NCBI RefSeq assembly: GCF_003672135.1
Contig: NC_039508.1
Span: 6,076,001 to 6,140,000 of the forward strand
DNA length: 64,000 bases
Origin: Ooceraea biroi
Lineage: Eukaryota > Arthropoda > Insecta > Hymenoptera > Formicidae
Reading direction: 5' to 3'
A model generated the notes under the pieces. The model was not told the origin of the DNA, did no database searches, and saw only the letters and a program-made list of their open reading frames with translations. Below, in pieces: positions 25,440 through 38,122 of this stretch. Position numbers and translations under genes: made by a program. Position 1 is the first letter of the stretch, and the number at the start of each line of letters is the position of its first letter.

Positions 25440-25870
25440 AGTGATTTCGATTCCGAGCGAGAAGAAGTTCGAAAGCGAACTCATGGCTGTCAAGAAGCAA
25501 AAGGAAGGAAATATTCCGATCGCCGATAGGAGCGGTGGGGTAAGTTCGGAGGATAGAAAACGTCCAGCTACCTCCCCACGGAATGTCCTGGAATAAATTC
25601 TCGCATTCCAGCGTTGGTCGACGCGTTGGTGGGGAGTCGAGAGGTGGTCGTCCAATCGAACGGACCGTTGCTCACCATCCCCTGGCCTTTACCCCCAGAG
25701 TCGACCGATGCCGAAGGGTGGTTGCAATAAGGGATGACATTCTCTTACGTCTGGAACAAAGGATGGGCACGCTGCGCCGTTCAAACGTCAGGAAGTTCCA
25801 TTATGTCTTGCAGTCTGCCCAGAAACCTCGTCGTAGCGAGGCGGATATCGCGTGACACTGTAATCGCGAA
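25440..25870. other. Small GC-richer patch, no supported gene
   Basis: One 90-codon plus frame (25583-25855) and one 75-codon minus frame overlap here. No domain is recognised in either. Confidence 0.5.
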
Positions 25871-28208
25871 CGTATGCATTCGCGCGCATGGAACTCATTT
25901 AGAATTTTCATTTTAATAAAGAACCAAATATCGGTTTAAAGAAAATGGATACATTATTACTCGCAGAATTGGAATCCTGTGCGAAACTTAACGAGCCGAA
26001 CATTTTACGATTCACAAAACCTATATTACTAGTATTATATGTTACCTGTGTTATTGGTTATCGATACAGAAATAAAAAAAAATAATTAAAACTTAGATGA
26101 GGATTTTTAATTAAACAATCCAGCGAGGAATTTCAAATATCTGAAACCCACCGAATTTTTTACTCTGTAAACAACTTGTCAAACATTTACACAATGCTAT
26201 ATGAATTACATTCTTATCATATTACATTTTTTAATTCCACCAGCTATTTCTCTGTATGAGATAACTGAATAACTGATTAAAAATTAGGCGAGTGAGCGGT
26301 AACTCGGAATCCTCTGTAAAAACGATATTAAGTAAAAACGATGTTTCAGGCGTTACGTTCGTGCGCAAATCGCGAGTTGCGAAAGGTTGGAAAAAAATCG
26401 CTGTAATATTTAAGATATATTCTCGGCGGCACTGCTCGCTGCGAGAAAATCTCGCGAGAAATTACGTGCATAATGCGAAGGTAAGTAAAAGTTGTTTTCC
26501 GCCGCGTCTGAACCGAGACTTACGGGGCCCGCGGCGTAACGGCTGTTAACGGTAGCCCAACAGAAAGTGTTCAATTAATCATTAACACTGCCGACTCGAC
26601 GGGTAACCAACGCACAGATACTGGCGCCTCCGTTAAGTAATGACATAATTTGCAGCCGCATAAACAAGGCTTACCGTGATTTAGATGCGTGCGGTTTTGC
26701 AAGCGAAATACGCGTATTCCTGCCGCGCCGGAAACGTAATCGCGGTGCGCTGCGGATGTAAACGCGCTCGGAAATGATATAATCCCATCACGTATACACA
26801 TTGACTCGGATGTTCCGCGATAGGTGGATTTTTTACAGTACTTTACCAATATCCGCGACGTACTAATTTCCCGTTCGGTTTTGTTTCCGGATAAATATTT
26901 CTGGCAACGTTATGCTTTTTCCCTCGTTCACTCGATATATGCTACTTCCATACAAGTTTCATTCCATGTTTAATTAATCTCGATCGATTGAAGCACTCAT
27001 AAAGTTTCCACGAACAAATCACGGTTCATGTATATTTTTTTATATTTTTCGATATGCACTTTTAGCGTGGTAAAACAACTGGCAAACGATTCTTTCCATC
27101 GTTAACGATCCTTGTGCTTTCAGTATACACGCCATCACGCTTTCACGGATAATATCATCCGGAAGACCGTGCTGCAGCGCGGGTACGAATTCAATCACCA
27201 CCTGTGCGCGCTCGTTCGTCCCGCCGTACTGTTTTCCCCGGGAGAAATTCCGTAAAAAGACTTTCCGACGCGCAAACATGTAGATCAATCCGTTCGGCGA
27301 ATAAAACGCAGGTTTGACTTACGGTCGGAAACCGCGCGGAACGCGACCGGAGGTGGCGCAAGCAAGGGGATGGCAAAAAGAAAACAGAGAACACTCGTTC
27401 CCTTCGGAACTCCCGCTTTCCCGCGCAAATTCGACAATCCGTTTCCCGAGCTCTAACGAGCGCCAATATTTGTATCCGTAAATCACGTCCCAATATTTGC
27501 CTCCACCCGGCAGCAACATTCGCCCTTCAGAAAGTTCTTCGCGTTTCCGCGCTGCTGTTTTTTCTTTTCCCCATTAATAATATTGAAAATATTCCCATAC
27601 ATATATAAAATGGTATTTTATCTTATCTTAATATATATATTTCTATATTGTTTATACCTGATTCTATGGTATACAATAGAATATCGCATCAATATGCCAT
27701 TAGTTTTTTCTACATTACATTTTAATGTAGGATTTTTTTAAATTGCAAGGTTTGTAAATTAGTCTTCTGTGTTTTATTCTGACAAAAATTCTCCAGAATA
27801 ACTTATTTTCTTCCTTCATTTATTTTCGTTCTCTCTCAGTCTTCATACACCGTTTAGTTAATTGGACGTGCATGCTATCCTATGCATATAAAAAAATCCA
27901 AAGAGATTTTCCATGCAAAACGTTGCACGGTGAAGAATGCTGTCCCCGAGAAATGGGAGCGGAAGAGAGACAAGAGAGGGAGAGATAAAATTTCGCACGA
28001 TCAAAGACGAACTCGGCTAAGGAAGGGGGTGGCATTATTAATTATTCTTGGCGTAGTTTGGACTTCGGGGGATGAAACAAGGGAGTCGTCTTAGAGATTA
28101 TCGTCCTCTCGCCTCTCACGGCTGCCGAAGAGAGTTCTATCCTACAATCTTCTTTTTGCCATTCTCGGGCTTAATTAACTTCGAATCGCGAGACTGAAAT
28201 GAGGAGGC

Positions 28209-28219
28209 GGGGGGGGGGG
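28209..28219. repeat. Poly-G run (G11)
   Basis: Eleven consecutive G in a GC-rich patch (GGAGGC before, CGGAG after). Such runs are rare here and prone to length error in sequencing. Confidence 0.95.
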
Positions 28220-28940
28220 CGGAGATGCGACGGAGTTATGAAATTTCGATGACATCGCGTCCCACGGCGATTTCTCGAAACTCGAAGGGCGCGGCCCTTC
28301 ACCTGTCGCCACGAGATAGGCTTTAATGGTCGATTGAACGTAGAATAGCTGATTACATTAGGGATGGCAATTACAGATCGAAAGTTTCCGAGGGCGCGCG
28401 CCTTATCTGCGAACCGATGAGGCGGAATTCACCTTTGTCCGCTCCGCTGCTATTGAAATCTTTTAATTACGTACTTAAGATCTCGGCCATGATCGCGTCG
28501 ACTAATCATGGACGTCTCGATGACGTGTCTTACCTGCAACAGAAAGAAATGAAGTTTTTGTTAATGAAAATTAATGTAATATATTATTTTAGGACAGAAA
28601 AGTTAGTTTATATATAAATATTTTAACAATGCTAAAAAGCAAAGGTCGCGAGAATAATTATGTCTATCATATATTATTATATATATTAATAACTAACAGA
28701 GCAGAGAATTCTCGACAATTACTCGAAGAGCTACTTTTCGTATAGTTATTCAGACTTGATATTTGGATTCAATTTTAATATCACGTTGACATGTCACAAA
28801 TTCTCTATTAATAGAAACGGTATAAACTGATAGGTCAAAGTGGAAAGACGAGCAAGAAGATAGCAAATAAGACAAGATTGCTCGAACTTAGACATCGCGT
28901 ATACGTAATATCTTCTAGGGTTTAATTAACTCTTGGTGGG

Positions 28941-28982
28941 CTCTCTCTCTCTCTTTCTCTCTCATTTCTCTGTTTCTCTTTC
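28941..28982. repeat. (CT)n pyrimidine tract
   Basis: CT repeats (28941-28963) extended by TTTCTC-type sequence. GTGGGCTC occurs at both edges (28936 and 28985), hinting at local duplication. Confidence 0.85.
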
Positions 28983-31900
28983 TAGTGGGCTCGGATACTG
29001 CGGAATAATTACTTCAAGAATATTAAAAAGACGCTTTGCTCATGTAATGTGACGAGATATCTTTCAAATAGCTCATAAAATAAATCTCACGAGAATTTTA
29101 CAGTAAAACACTCTCTATCAAATTTTTATCAATTAAACACGATTTATTGATGTAACTTTTACTTTTTATATCCTCTTAAAGTTAGCAAAGACAATATAAA
29201 TTACTAATAATATGTCCAAGTAAATATATGACTATATTAATATAAATGCTTAAATAATCATCTCCAAGATAAGTCACAATTCCGTTCTCTCGAGGTGTAA
29301 TGAAAAAATCTAAAATCTCTTTTCGCTCCTACATAATCCACATCAAAGCGGGGATCTCGCCACGAGAGGAAGAATGGAAAAAAGGAGCAAGAACAATATC
29401 CAGCGCAATCAATAATGAGCTTTCGCGTTCAATATTCATAGCGCGCGCGACCGTTAATTCAAAAATGACAGTTCAGAGTAACTTTGAAGTCTTAACAGAT
29501 CGGGAAGATTTCCGCGATTCATCGAACCCGAGTTAATCTGGCTTTGCAAAGAGCACAGCTCGGGAGAAAGAGAGACAAAGAGAATAAAACGAACACAAGT
29601 ATATAAAGCTTTGGATATAACCGGATAGACGAGTGCCGACTTAAAGGCACCCCCAGCCTCCTCCAAGTTTTTTAAAATCCATATCCACTTCGTCGCAAGA
29701 AAGCTGCCAAGACGCGAGACGCGAACTGCTATCTTCCCGTGATTCCTCCACGGAAGCGAACAGCTTCGTAAGCGTTTTCTCTTTCGCGCTGTGTATCGTC
29801 GTCGCTGTGTCTTGGCATTTCCGCCATTGGTCGCGTAAACTGCCGCGATGCGACACGGCGACGGCAGTGCTCCATTTGTGAGATTGATGTTCCGCTGAAA
29901 AACCAAGTGGGAACCGAGCCCGCGCAAAGCGCGGAGTCATTTTCTTTGAGTAATAAATATAGCTGACGATTTTTATCTAGAATTTAATTTACGCCGAATA
30001 CTGGAGGATACAAAAATGTAACCAGCGCACGTTAATTACGTAAATTGAAGCTGTTGCGTGCAATTCCGCCAACAACAAAAATGATGCCGAATGTGCGAGC
30101 AACTTGGCGAAAAATGCGGCCGGTGGTTCGAGTAAATTTTCATATATATGTGTAATAGTGTAGCGTGCGCCAGTTGAAACAATTTCATAAATGAGGAAAT
30201 TTCGTTGATAGAATTAGACGTTCATGAGAAATAATGTTCCAGTGTTATAGTTGTTGTTATACCAAGAATAATTTACATGCTTCTGCATAAAATGTATAAA
30301 ATGCCTCGAAATTATACATAATAAAGAGAGAGATAAATATAATATTTCTGTGCACTTGTATCTCAGAAAAGAATAGCGTTTGTTATTACATTGTTACGAA
30401 TTATTGACGACTACCGTTTCATTATTTCACAGGTGATAGTTCACTGATTCCGAAGATTCGCTCTTTTGATTGCTATAAGTGTTATCACCTCTTTTTCTTT
30501 TTTCTCACTCATTTTTCGTGCTCAGTTAATTTAATCGTTCCTACAGAAGATCCTATTCTCACGTAATAGTTTGGCTCCAGTGGAAGCCCTGAAGAGTAAT
30601 ACGACGTCAGTCGTGAGAAAAGTTTTCGTATTTTATGAGCACTGAACATTCGGCAGACCTTTGATCGCGCCTCTTAAAACTCCGATAACATACTTGGTCC
30701 TCGCACTCAAAGCGCGACGACACGTCGCCACAAACGACATATTTTCCATGAGAAAGGAAAGTAGGAAAATCTATTATCTTCTCAGGCACCGCGGTTGTCC
30801 AAGCAACCATTTTCTAGTTTGGCAGCAAATAGTTCGGTGTGAGAGTATTTTCAACTTTAAGAAGCTTTTCGCGAGACGCACATACACATTTGCACTCAAA
30901 TACACATAAGCGCCACAAAGACAACACGAAGAGCCAACGCGTTTGTAAGCTGCTCACACGATCTTTACGAGTTTGAAAATGGCGGAGAGTAGTCTATATG
31001 GTTTGCCACTGTGATCTCTAGTCATCTTTTTCGTTCTACAGCGTGACTGGTCCTCTCGAAAAATCTCGAGTCACAGCGTTACATTAAATCAAATTCATTT
31101 GGTAAGATTGGTTTGCCAGGCCGATGCATATCAAATGGTCACGTTTCCTTAAGAACTCAGCAGGTCATTAAGAGTTAAAGTCCAGTCGCTTAAATGCGCA
31201 TCTCGAATGAGGGAATCAGTGTTATGCGGCTATAAAAGATCGAGTGATCAACTGCGTGTGTATAAATCGAGAGTTTTATTGCGTATCTTTTAGTTTTATT
31301 GAGTAATAATTTCTAAATAAATTGACTTTTATCTATACGACAGTAGCATTTTATTTTTTTAAGATAGTACATTATTAGATATACAGACTTTAGTTTGTAA
31401 AGTAATATTTCTACACATAAAATAATAAATAAGAAAATAATAATTAAAGTAATAAAATAAAAGCAACTTGTAACTGATTAACTATTTAAAGGGAATATCA
31501 AAAAACAAAAATGAGCTCTCTTCTATTCATTTTTTATACTCTCTTCATTTTTTAACTCTCATGTTTTACACAGATAAGGACATATGCTCTCTACGATAGA
31601 TGCTACTGTTTGATCTTAAACTGTCAGTTGCTCGAGTAAAGTCAAACTGAGCTTAAAGTGCCTTTCACGTGGCAAACTTGGGTAAGAGAAGAGACTTCCA
31701 CTTAGTAAGCATGCTAAAAGAAACCTCGTCACGAACGCCCAAGTTTTTCTTGCAAGAAGCCAAAATGTCGGAAAATTTCTCGGCTATGAGTTTTACGACT
31801 GATTCAAATTTTTCTAGACATTAATGTGTTCCCGGATATTATCTCTCCTTAGATTTTATTAATATTTTTACATACAAGCAATATAATAAAACTTTCACAA

Positions 31901-32944
31901 TTTACTTTCATCACATATTCCCAAAATTTTCATATTTTACAAGTATTTGATTTTAATATATATTTAATTTTATAAAATTGAAGTTTTATAAAATAACATT
32001 GTGTTGGAACACGAGCAAACATAGAAGAAAAATTAAGGGATACAGGCGTCGTTCGTTAGTACTTTTTATTTGACTGGAAGGATTCGGGTTTATCTGAAAT
32101 GCAATCAACGCAGACTGCAGCAAGCATCTCTCGCGGAAGTAAAACTTCGGAGAAGATATCTTTGCGAATGTTTCTTAATCTTTACCAACAGAGAGATTCC
32201 TAGAGTTTCATTAGGACACTTTAATTCTTTTGATATTTACAAATTGAGTTTAAGTATCTAATAGTATCTAATAATAATATATGTAGATAGTATTCGCACA
32301 GATAAAATTAAAAATTTTTATTCGTTATCTTCAAATCTAAAACTAATAAATGTGTAATCTCCTAAATATCAGCCTGCAAAATAAAATAGTTTACGAACAG
32401 AACTCGCGCAGCGTTGACATTCAATCAACAAATAAATCCCGATTGCGGAGAAACGGTGGAAAGAATTACTGTTGGAGGCACGTGATTTAGCGATAGTTAA
32501 TTTGCCTCTTGGACTCTTATTCCACTTCTACGTTTAATTGTTGGAATGCGCGTCACGGACTAAAGGCGCGCGGAAAAACGGTGCGTCTGTGCTTCTTGCG
32601 GTCGGCGCATTCCTGCTTGCGCTCGTTGCATCGCGGATATAAAGCCACCTCCTTAATCTCCGCGACCGCAGCAAGCCGAGGGTGTACTCGGCAAGGCGTT
32701 TATTGTCGGAAATGGTGCACACTCTACCAAGACTCGTATAATTCCCTTGTCAGAGATGTGTAATACGCTTACATGCGTATTACATACGTTTACCTCACAA
32801 ATTTCATGGCAATAAGTAGCCGACTACTCACGCAAAAGATCCCGCGAAAAATTTATCCGAAGGTGTGTGCGGCAACTCTTCCCGCAGCTGCGGCAAAATT
32901 GCAAAGTTTCGCGAAAGTGGAGAAACTATTAGACAAAAATGGAC

Positions 32945-32967
32945 GAGAGAGAGAAAGAGAGAGAGAA
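32945..32967. repeat. (GA)n microsatellite, interrupted
   Basis: GAGAGAGAGAAAGAGAGAGA with one AA interruption. Confidence 0.93.
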
Positions 32968-33193
32968 CAAATCCCGAACAAAAAATTGCGCTTTGAATGA
33001 TTTTAGAAGTTGCAACATCGATTCCTGACGCTTCTAATATCGCGCGTGCTTGGTAAAGGAATTTAAATTACATACATGCGTTAGAATTGATCTTTGTTCA
33101 GATGTTTTCGAACTATGTGTGACTCTTTTTCGATATATCACAATGACGAAATGAGACTAACACCATAATACCGTATTGTGGTTTTTCCTATGG

Positions 33194-33230
33194 CATTCAT
33201 ATGGCGCAACATAACGACATTCATATGGCG
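33194..33230. repeat. Short direct repeat CATTCATATGGCG x2
   Basis: Thirteen-base copies at 33194-33206 and 33218-33230, 24 bases apart. Confidence 0.85.
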
Positions 33231-33513
33231 AACCAGATCGGCCACTCGCACATGAGGATCAGTAATTGATTTTTGATACGCCATTAATAGTCGAACGTAC
33301 GCGATCTACGTCCGCATAATTTTATGCATAGTTCGTCTGTATAATTAATGTGGACAGCGTAATATACGTGATTAGAGGAATACGCGTTCCAACAGTAAAA
33401 TTTCAGGCATACACAGGTGCATACTTGCGGCAAAGTTTAATCATGCATGGTAGTCGCACTGTAAAAACAACGCCATACGGCGCGCGGAGCTGCAATTGCA
33501 GAAGTACAGTAAA

Positions 33514-33560
33514 ACACATACACATACACATATACACGCGCGCGCGCACACACACACACA
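33514..33560. repeat. 47-nt uninterrupted alternating purine-pyrimidine tract
   Basis: ACACATACAC-type repeats run into CGCGCGCG and then (CA)n with no break in alternation. This is the best Z-DNA candidate in the window. Confidence 0.93.
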
Positions 33561-34489
33561 AAGAACACACGATTATTAGTCCTTTAAGGGAAAACTTTAT
33601 GTATGGAGTTTTACCCGACATATGCGCAACTATAAAAATATTGTAGATTTTTTATCGGGTTAGAATAAATTTAAAAATTCGTTCCAAGCAAACAGAGGGA
33701 TTTCGTTAAATTAAAGTCGCAATTTCTACGCGACTCTTAAAAAACTTATACTTAAAAATCTTCTCTTGTAACGGAATTAATGAGAGAATCTTATTCCCTG
33801 CGAGACACTCGATCGATATGCACGAAGACTGGCGACTGCGTCTCTCGCTATAAGTGGAAAGAATTTTTTCCAGGTATGCAAGCTTTGCGATTGTGCATTT
33901 TTAATTTTCGTATGAGATATTCGCAATATCGCGGGAACGTGATTGCCGTAAGTCTCCGCGCGCGTTTGGAGAATCCGAAAAATTTGGTATTCGTTCGTCT
34001 TTTTAAATCTTCGCTACGAATCATCGCGAAGAAGATCGTCCTGAGGATTAACGAGACGGGCAATAGATCTCAAGAAAAATTTTATTACGGCGTGCCAGAG
34101 CTGTGACATGTCTCACTTCGTTAAATGGTGTCCTTGCAGCAGACATGCTCGCTTATCAAAAGAGACTTATCTGAAAAGAGATCTGTCAGTTGTGCGGATT
34201 TAATTAATATTTATGGAGCTATCGGGACAAATCTAACTTGATGAAATTACTGGGAAGCCTAGTACCAAGTAATAAGTATTGGTTCAGTATACAGTACATA
34301 GACGGTATCGATGTAGTGTAATATTGGTTTAATATTCATGCTTGAAAAGCAAAGCGCAAACTTCATCAGGCTACGGTATGTAAGGTTCGCGGAATCTCTA
34401 TCATGGATCACTAAATTTCCGATCGAAATGGATCGAGATATAATTTAATAACGCAAAGTGAGAGAGGAAAAGATCGTAGGAACGCGGGT

Positions 34490-35950
34490 GGTCTCCCTTG
34501 CGAGCAATTTACTCCCGCGTTCGCATTACGGATCGACGCGCAATAGCGCGATTCCCGCGAGGCGCGTCGTTGTCGCGAAGAGCGGAAGCGACGAACGGCT
34601 CGAAATTTTTCACGGTCACTGAACGCCTTTTTCCAACGGATGCTGCAAATGGCGTGCTAACGAGCACCAGTAAAATCGAAACGGGGATGCGGACAGCTTT
34701 GTCATTTAGCGGCCGCGCGCGGGTGGAACCGGTCAACCAGCAAGCCTCAGTCCGACACAACGCGCGGGGTAATCCATTGTTCCGGAATAAATGGAGACAA
34801 CGCAGCACGATGTTGCCTGTAGGCGTGTGGTACCTCGATTTTCAGAAATTCCGCTAAACCGAGAGATATCAAAACTTTATGAATGAGTCGTTTGTATGAA
34901 CTTTATTTGCGAGCTTGCTGATTCGGAATCCCTCCCTGCAAAACGTGCAATCATACATCACTTCTTTGGATAAAGTGGAATACGTGTTGAACACATATTT
35001 TAGAAATTGTACTATTGTATCAATTAAAGCGTAATTTACAGCACAAACCCACAAGTATCGTAAATATAATTCTTTTGCTCTAATCTGACAATATTTGCTA
35101 TATTTATTCACATTTTCAAATAATAAAATTCGATAAGATTTAACTTTAATTTTAATATCCCATTTAATATCCCATTTAGGCAACAATGTGTTTGCAATAT
35201 GCGAGAGAATTTAAATATTTTATCGTTTCTGGTCATAAAAGCATATGACATTACACCCGTAAATAAATTTATATGTCAATTTTCATTTTGATAGCGGCCT
35301 TTTCCTTATAATAAGTTTCGTCATTTTCTGAATATAAATCAATGATGAGGTTTTGCCCACAAAAGAGCTGTTAGGCGCCATTGTGCACATGTGAGGGAGG
35401 AGGCTTGTGTTTTTCAACGAGGCGAGGGCAGAATTGAACGAACAACAGAAACTGGAGAGCTTTGTGAGAGGGATGGGATCCAGTGGTGCGCGGGAAAGAG
35501 GGAGTCGGATGTGATAACAGCGTGCCTTTTATTCGTCAGAATGGTCCTGTGCAAAAGCTGCAATATCCGGATAATCCGCGGGATGCACGCGACCAGATGA
35601 AGGGCGATGGAAAAAAAGGGACGCGGTGGGGGTGAAGGTTGCGGCGGATACGCGTTTTCTCTGCGAAGGGGCACAAATGTGCGGTCGAAATAGAGGGCTG
35701 TGTGCCGGGTCGGGTTAGAGCAGGGGACAATCGACCGACTTTAACGCTGGCATCGCGGAATTTCAATGGACACGTTGGCCCAGAAAACCGATTGCAGTCC
35801 ATCTCCCTTTTACTTTTGTTTTTTTCTATTCTGTGTTTTGAAAAGCGGAAAGTGCGGGCTTTTTAACCGGTGCGCGGCGTGTGTGGCGGTTCGAATCGGT
35901 CAGACGAGTCCGCTGCTTTGATAATGACGCGATTACTAAATGGACCTGAG
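34490..35950. other. Two GC-rich patches, no supported gene
   Basis: 34.5-34.86 kb and 35.35-35.95 kb are CpG-rich and stop-poor on both strands (frames of 99-119 codons). An AT-rich stretch with a 12-bp tandem repeat separates them. They are possible promoter-like or untranslated regions, without further support. Confidence 0.5.
35151..35178. repeat. 12-bp tandem repeat, 2.3 copies
   Basis: TTTAATATCCCA occurs twice in tandem, followed by TTTA. Confidence 0.85.
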
Positions 35951-37789
35951 CAATAATTTGCAAACGCTGATTGCGCAGGTTTTAGCGACTCGTTTTAGAA
36001 ACGAAAAACTTCGTCGAAAAGCGGAATCCAACGCTCGAACGTTGCAGAAGATTCAAATCCATTTCTAGGATTTCTTGACGCGTATGGTTACGCATCATCA
36101 TCGAGTGTCATGTAACGCTCAAAGCTGATCATCGAGCCGTACGACTGTCGATAATCATACGGATGGCATCTTGCATGCCGTTTCTTACCCCCTTGGGAAG
36201 GATCGTACCCGCTTCGCCGTCACTTACAAATTGTTATGCATCGTCATATTACCATCTCTAGACGCTCGCGCGCCTGCACATGCGACAGGATAAGAGAGAT
36301 TTCGTGTTCCTGTACGCTCGATCACTCAAAACGATCCAGACCGCTTCGTCAAACTGTCACTCCACACATGTATATGCGGCAACCAGTACGATACGCGTCA
36401 CGGCGCGATGCTTGGACGGTTTCGGTGTTTGCAGTGTCAACGACTTATCTACTTATATGCTATTGACAGTGTCAAGTGGCTCCGGCAAATATGTGCGTGT
36501 AGTCCGGTGTATGGAAATTTGCGCACGACATCTGATACCTCGAAGATTTGCGGAGCAAAGATCGACGAAGGCAAAGTCGCTTCTATGTATCCGCCTTTAG
36601 CGTCGCGACAGGATGTCTCGGAAATGATGACAAAAATATCGTTACACGTGTACGATATACAAGTACAACACGTTTAAGGAAAAATGGTATGTCTAAAAAT
36701 ACGACGTGTAAAAAATAGAGAATAATAAATTATATTATATATTGAAAGAATATATAAAATATTATACTTATTTTATATATATAAATTTTTTTAAAGCAGC
36801 ACTTGTTTTGTATGATTTTAAGTTTTTATGGCTTTTGTTAATGGTAACTTGATTAGTTTTCTTTATACAATTATAAATACTTTTCGAAGCACACTGGGGA
36901 AAACTAATTGAATGATGAATAATGAAAGATTAAATTCGTGTAATCCCATTAATTTCTCGGTTCTTAACGTAATGAGCGTGGTTCATTAATGTACCGCTGA
37001 ATGCTGCACTAATAAGAGCGGAAATCTTGCAAAACGCACAATGGTCGCTACGTAGTAACGTTACTTCATCTGGAGATTTCGAGATGCTACCACCTAATTA
37101 GTCTTGCCTCTCTGCTCATCTCTTATTAACGAGCTGTGCTGCTTTTGATTTGATAATGTTACAAGAGCCGGCTACAATGCTACAATGATTTTTCAAACAG
37201 AAGATCATGGAATCGGATACTACGAAGCAATTCGCACGGCGAAATGTTTCGTAAATGGGAATTTATGTAACACAGGAGCTCGCTAAAATCGCTCCGATAT
37301 ATGAGGGGTACGTTTGACTGACGGCTAGAATTGGAACAATCATGTATAACTGATGATAATGTCCATCAAGAGAGCGACGAATACGATTACATATATTGCA
37401 CATTGATGACATGCTTCCCGATCTCTGAAATTGATAGCAATAACTGTCACGGAGACGGACCTTTACCCACCGAAATTGGGCTGGATCGTCGAAAACGAGG
37501 AGTCATCCGTCAATGCTGATGATAGACATAATGGGAACATTGAAAGCGACTTTCAACTGCCGAATGGAAGATTCGAACACTTGCTACGATTAAACGTCAT
37601 ATCAGCCAATTCTCATACTGCGCGTCAAATTGATTTTTAAAATAGGTGAAAAATCAAAAAAGATGAAATTTCAATCCTTTTTTAGGATATTGAGATCATT
37701 TACACGAAATTGTTCGAATGACAAATTGAATAAACATCACTAGAAAAACGAGTTTTACAAAAAGGATCGTGCGTAACCGATGAGGATCA
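35951..37789. other. Non-coding stretch
   Basis: Three overlapping plus-strand frames at 36236-36677 have no recognised content. An AT-rich block lies at 36.70-36.87 kb. Confidence 0.6.
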
Positions 37790-38122
37790 CATCACACTAC
37801 AACCGCAGGCAGTGATCACTTAACCGTTAACGCTACTATTTGTCAAACCTGAACGTGATAACAAGCGGTGGGAGACTATTAAAACAAGCTGTGACCGTTC
37901 GTAGCGAGAGGTAGTGAACTGCTAAAACCAACTGCGACCGCAGAGTACGCAGACAGGTGTAAAAATTGGCCAGTGACCACGGAGCGACCCGAGACGTTTC
38001 TGCCTGTCAAAACTGACCGCGACCGCAGGCGGCGAGAGATATTACAATTTGTCAAAGATCATCCGTAACCACAAACAGTGCCTGCCATTCGTCAAAACCG
38101 ACTGTTAGCCACGCAGACGATG
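37790..38122. repeat. Degenerate minisatellite of about 8 units, 37-48 bp each
   Basis: A recurring pattern reads roughly: AAAAC, then CTGACCGCGACCGCAGG or a variant, then a GCGAGAG-like stretch, then an AT-rich part ending TTTGTC. Unit starts are visible near 37800, 37844, 37885, 37927, 37965, 38010, 38054 and 38096. The clearest units are 38010-38053 and 38054-38095. Units differ in length and share perhaps half to two thirds of their bases, so this is an old tandem array. It is not read as protein: no frame stays open across it. No function can be assigned. Confidence 0.65.

Larger units (their letters stand above)
25871..34489. other. Non-coding stretch
   Basis: Alternates AT-rich DNA with CpG-bearing patches (26.5-26.8, 27.1-27.5, 28.2-28.5, 29.6-29.9, 32.5-32.7 kb). 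Contains the G11 run, a CT tract, a GA tract and the 47-nt alternating tract. The 157-codon minus frame at 29454-29927 has no recognised motif. A TATAAAAG at 31231 has no clear initiator at the right distance. Confidence 0.6.

Noticed and set aside
35888..35899. GGTTCGAATCGG resembling a tRNA B box
   Set aside because: The final CC is missing, and no A box or cloverleaf stems are visible upstream.
37690..37701. TGAGATCATTT resembling the start of bantam miRNA
   Set aside because: The rest of the mature sequence differs and no precursor hairpin is evident.
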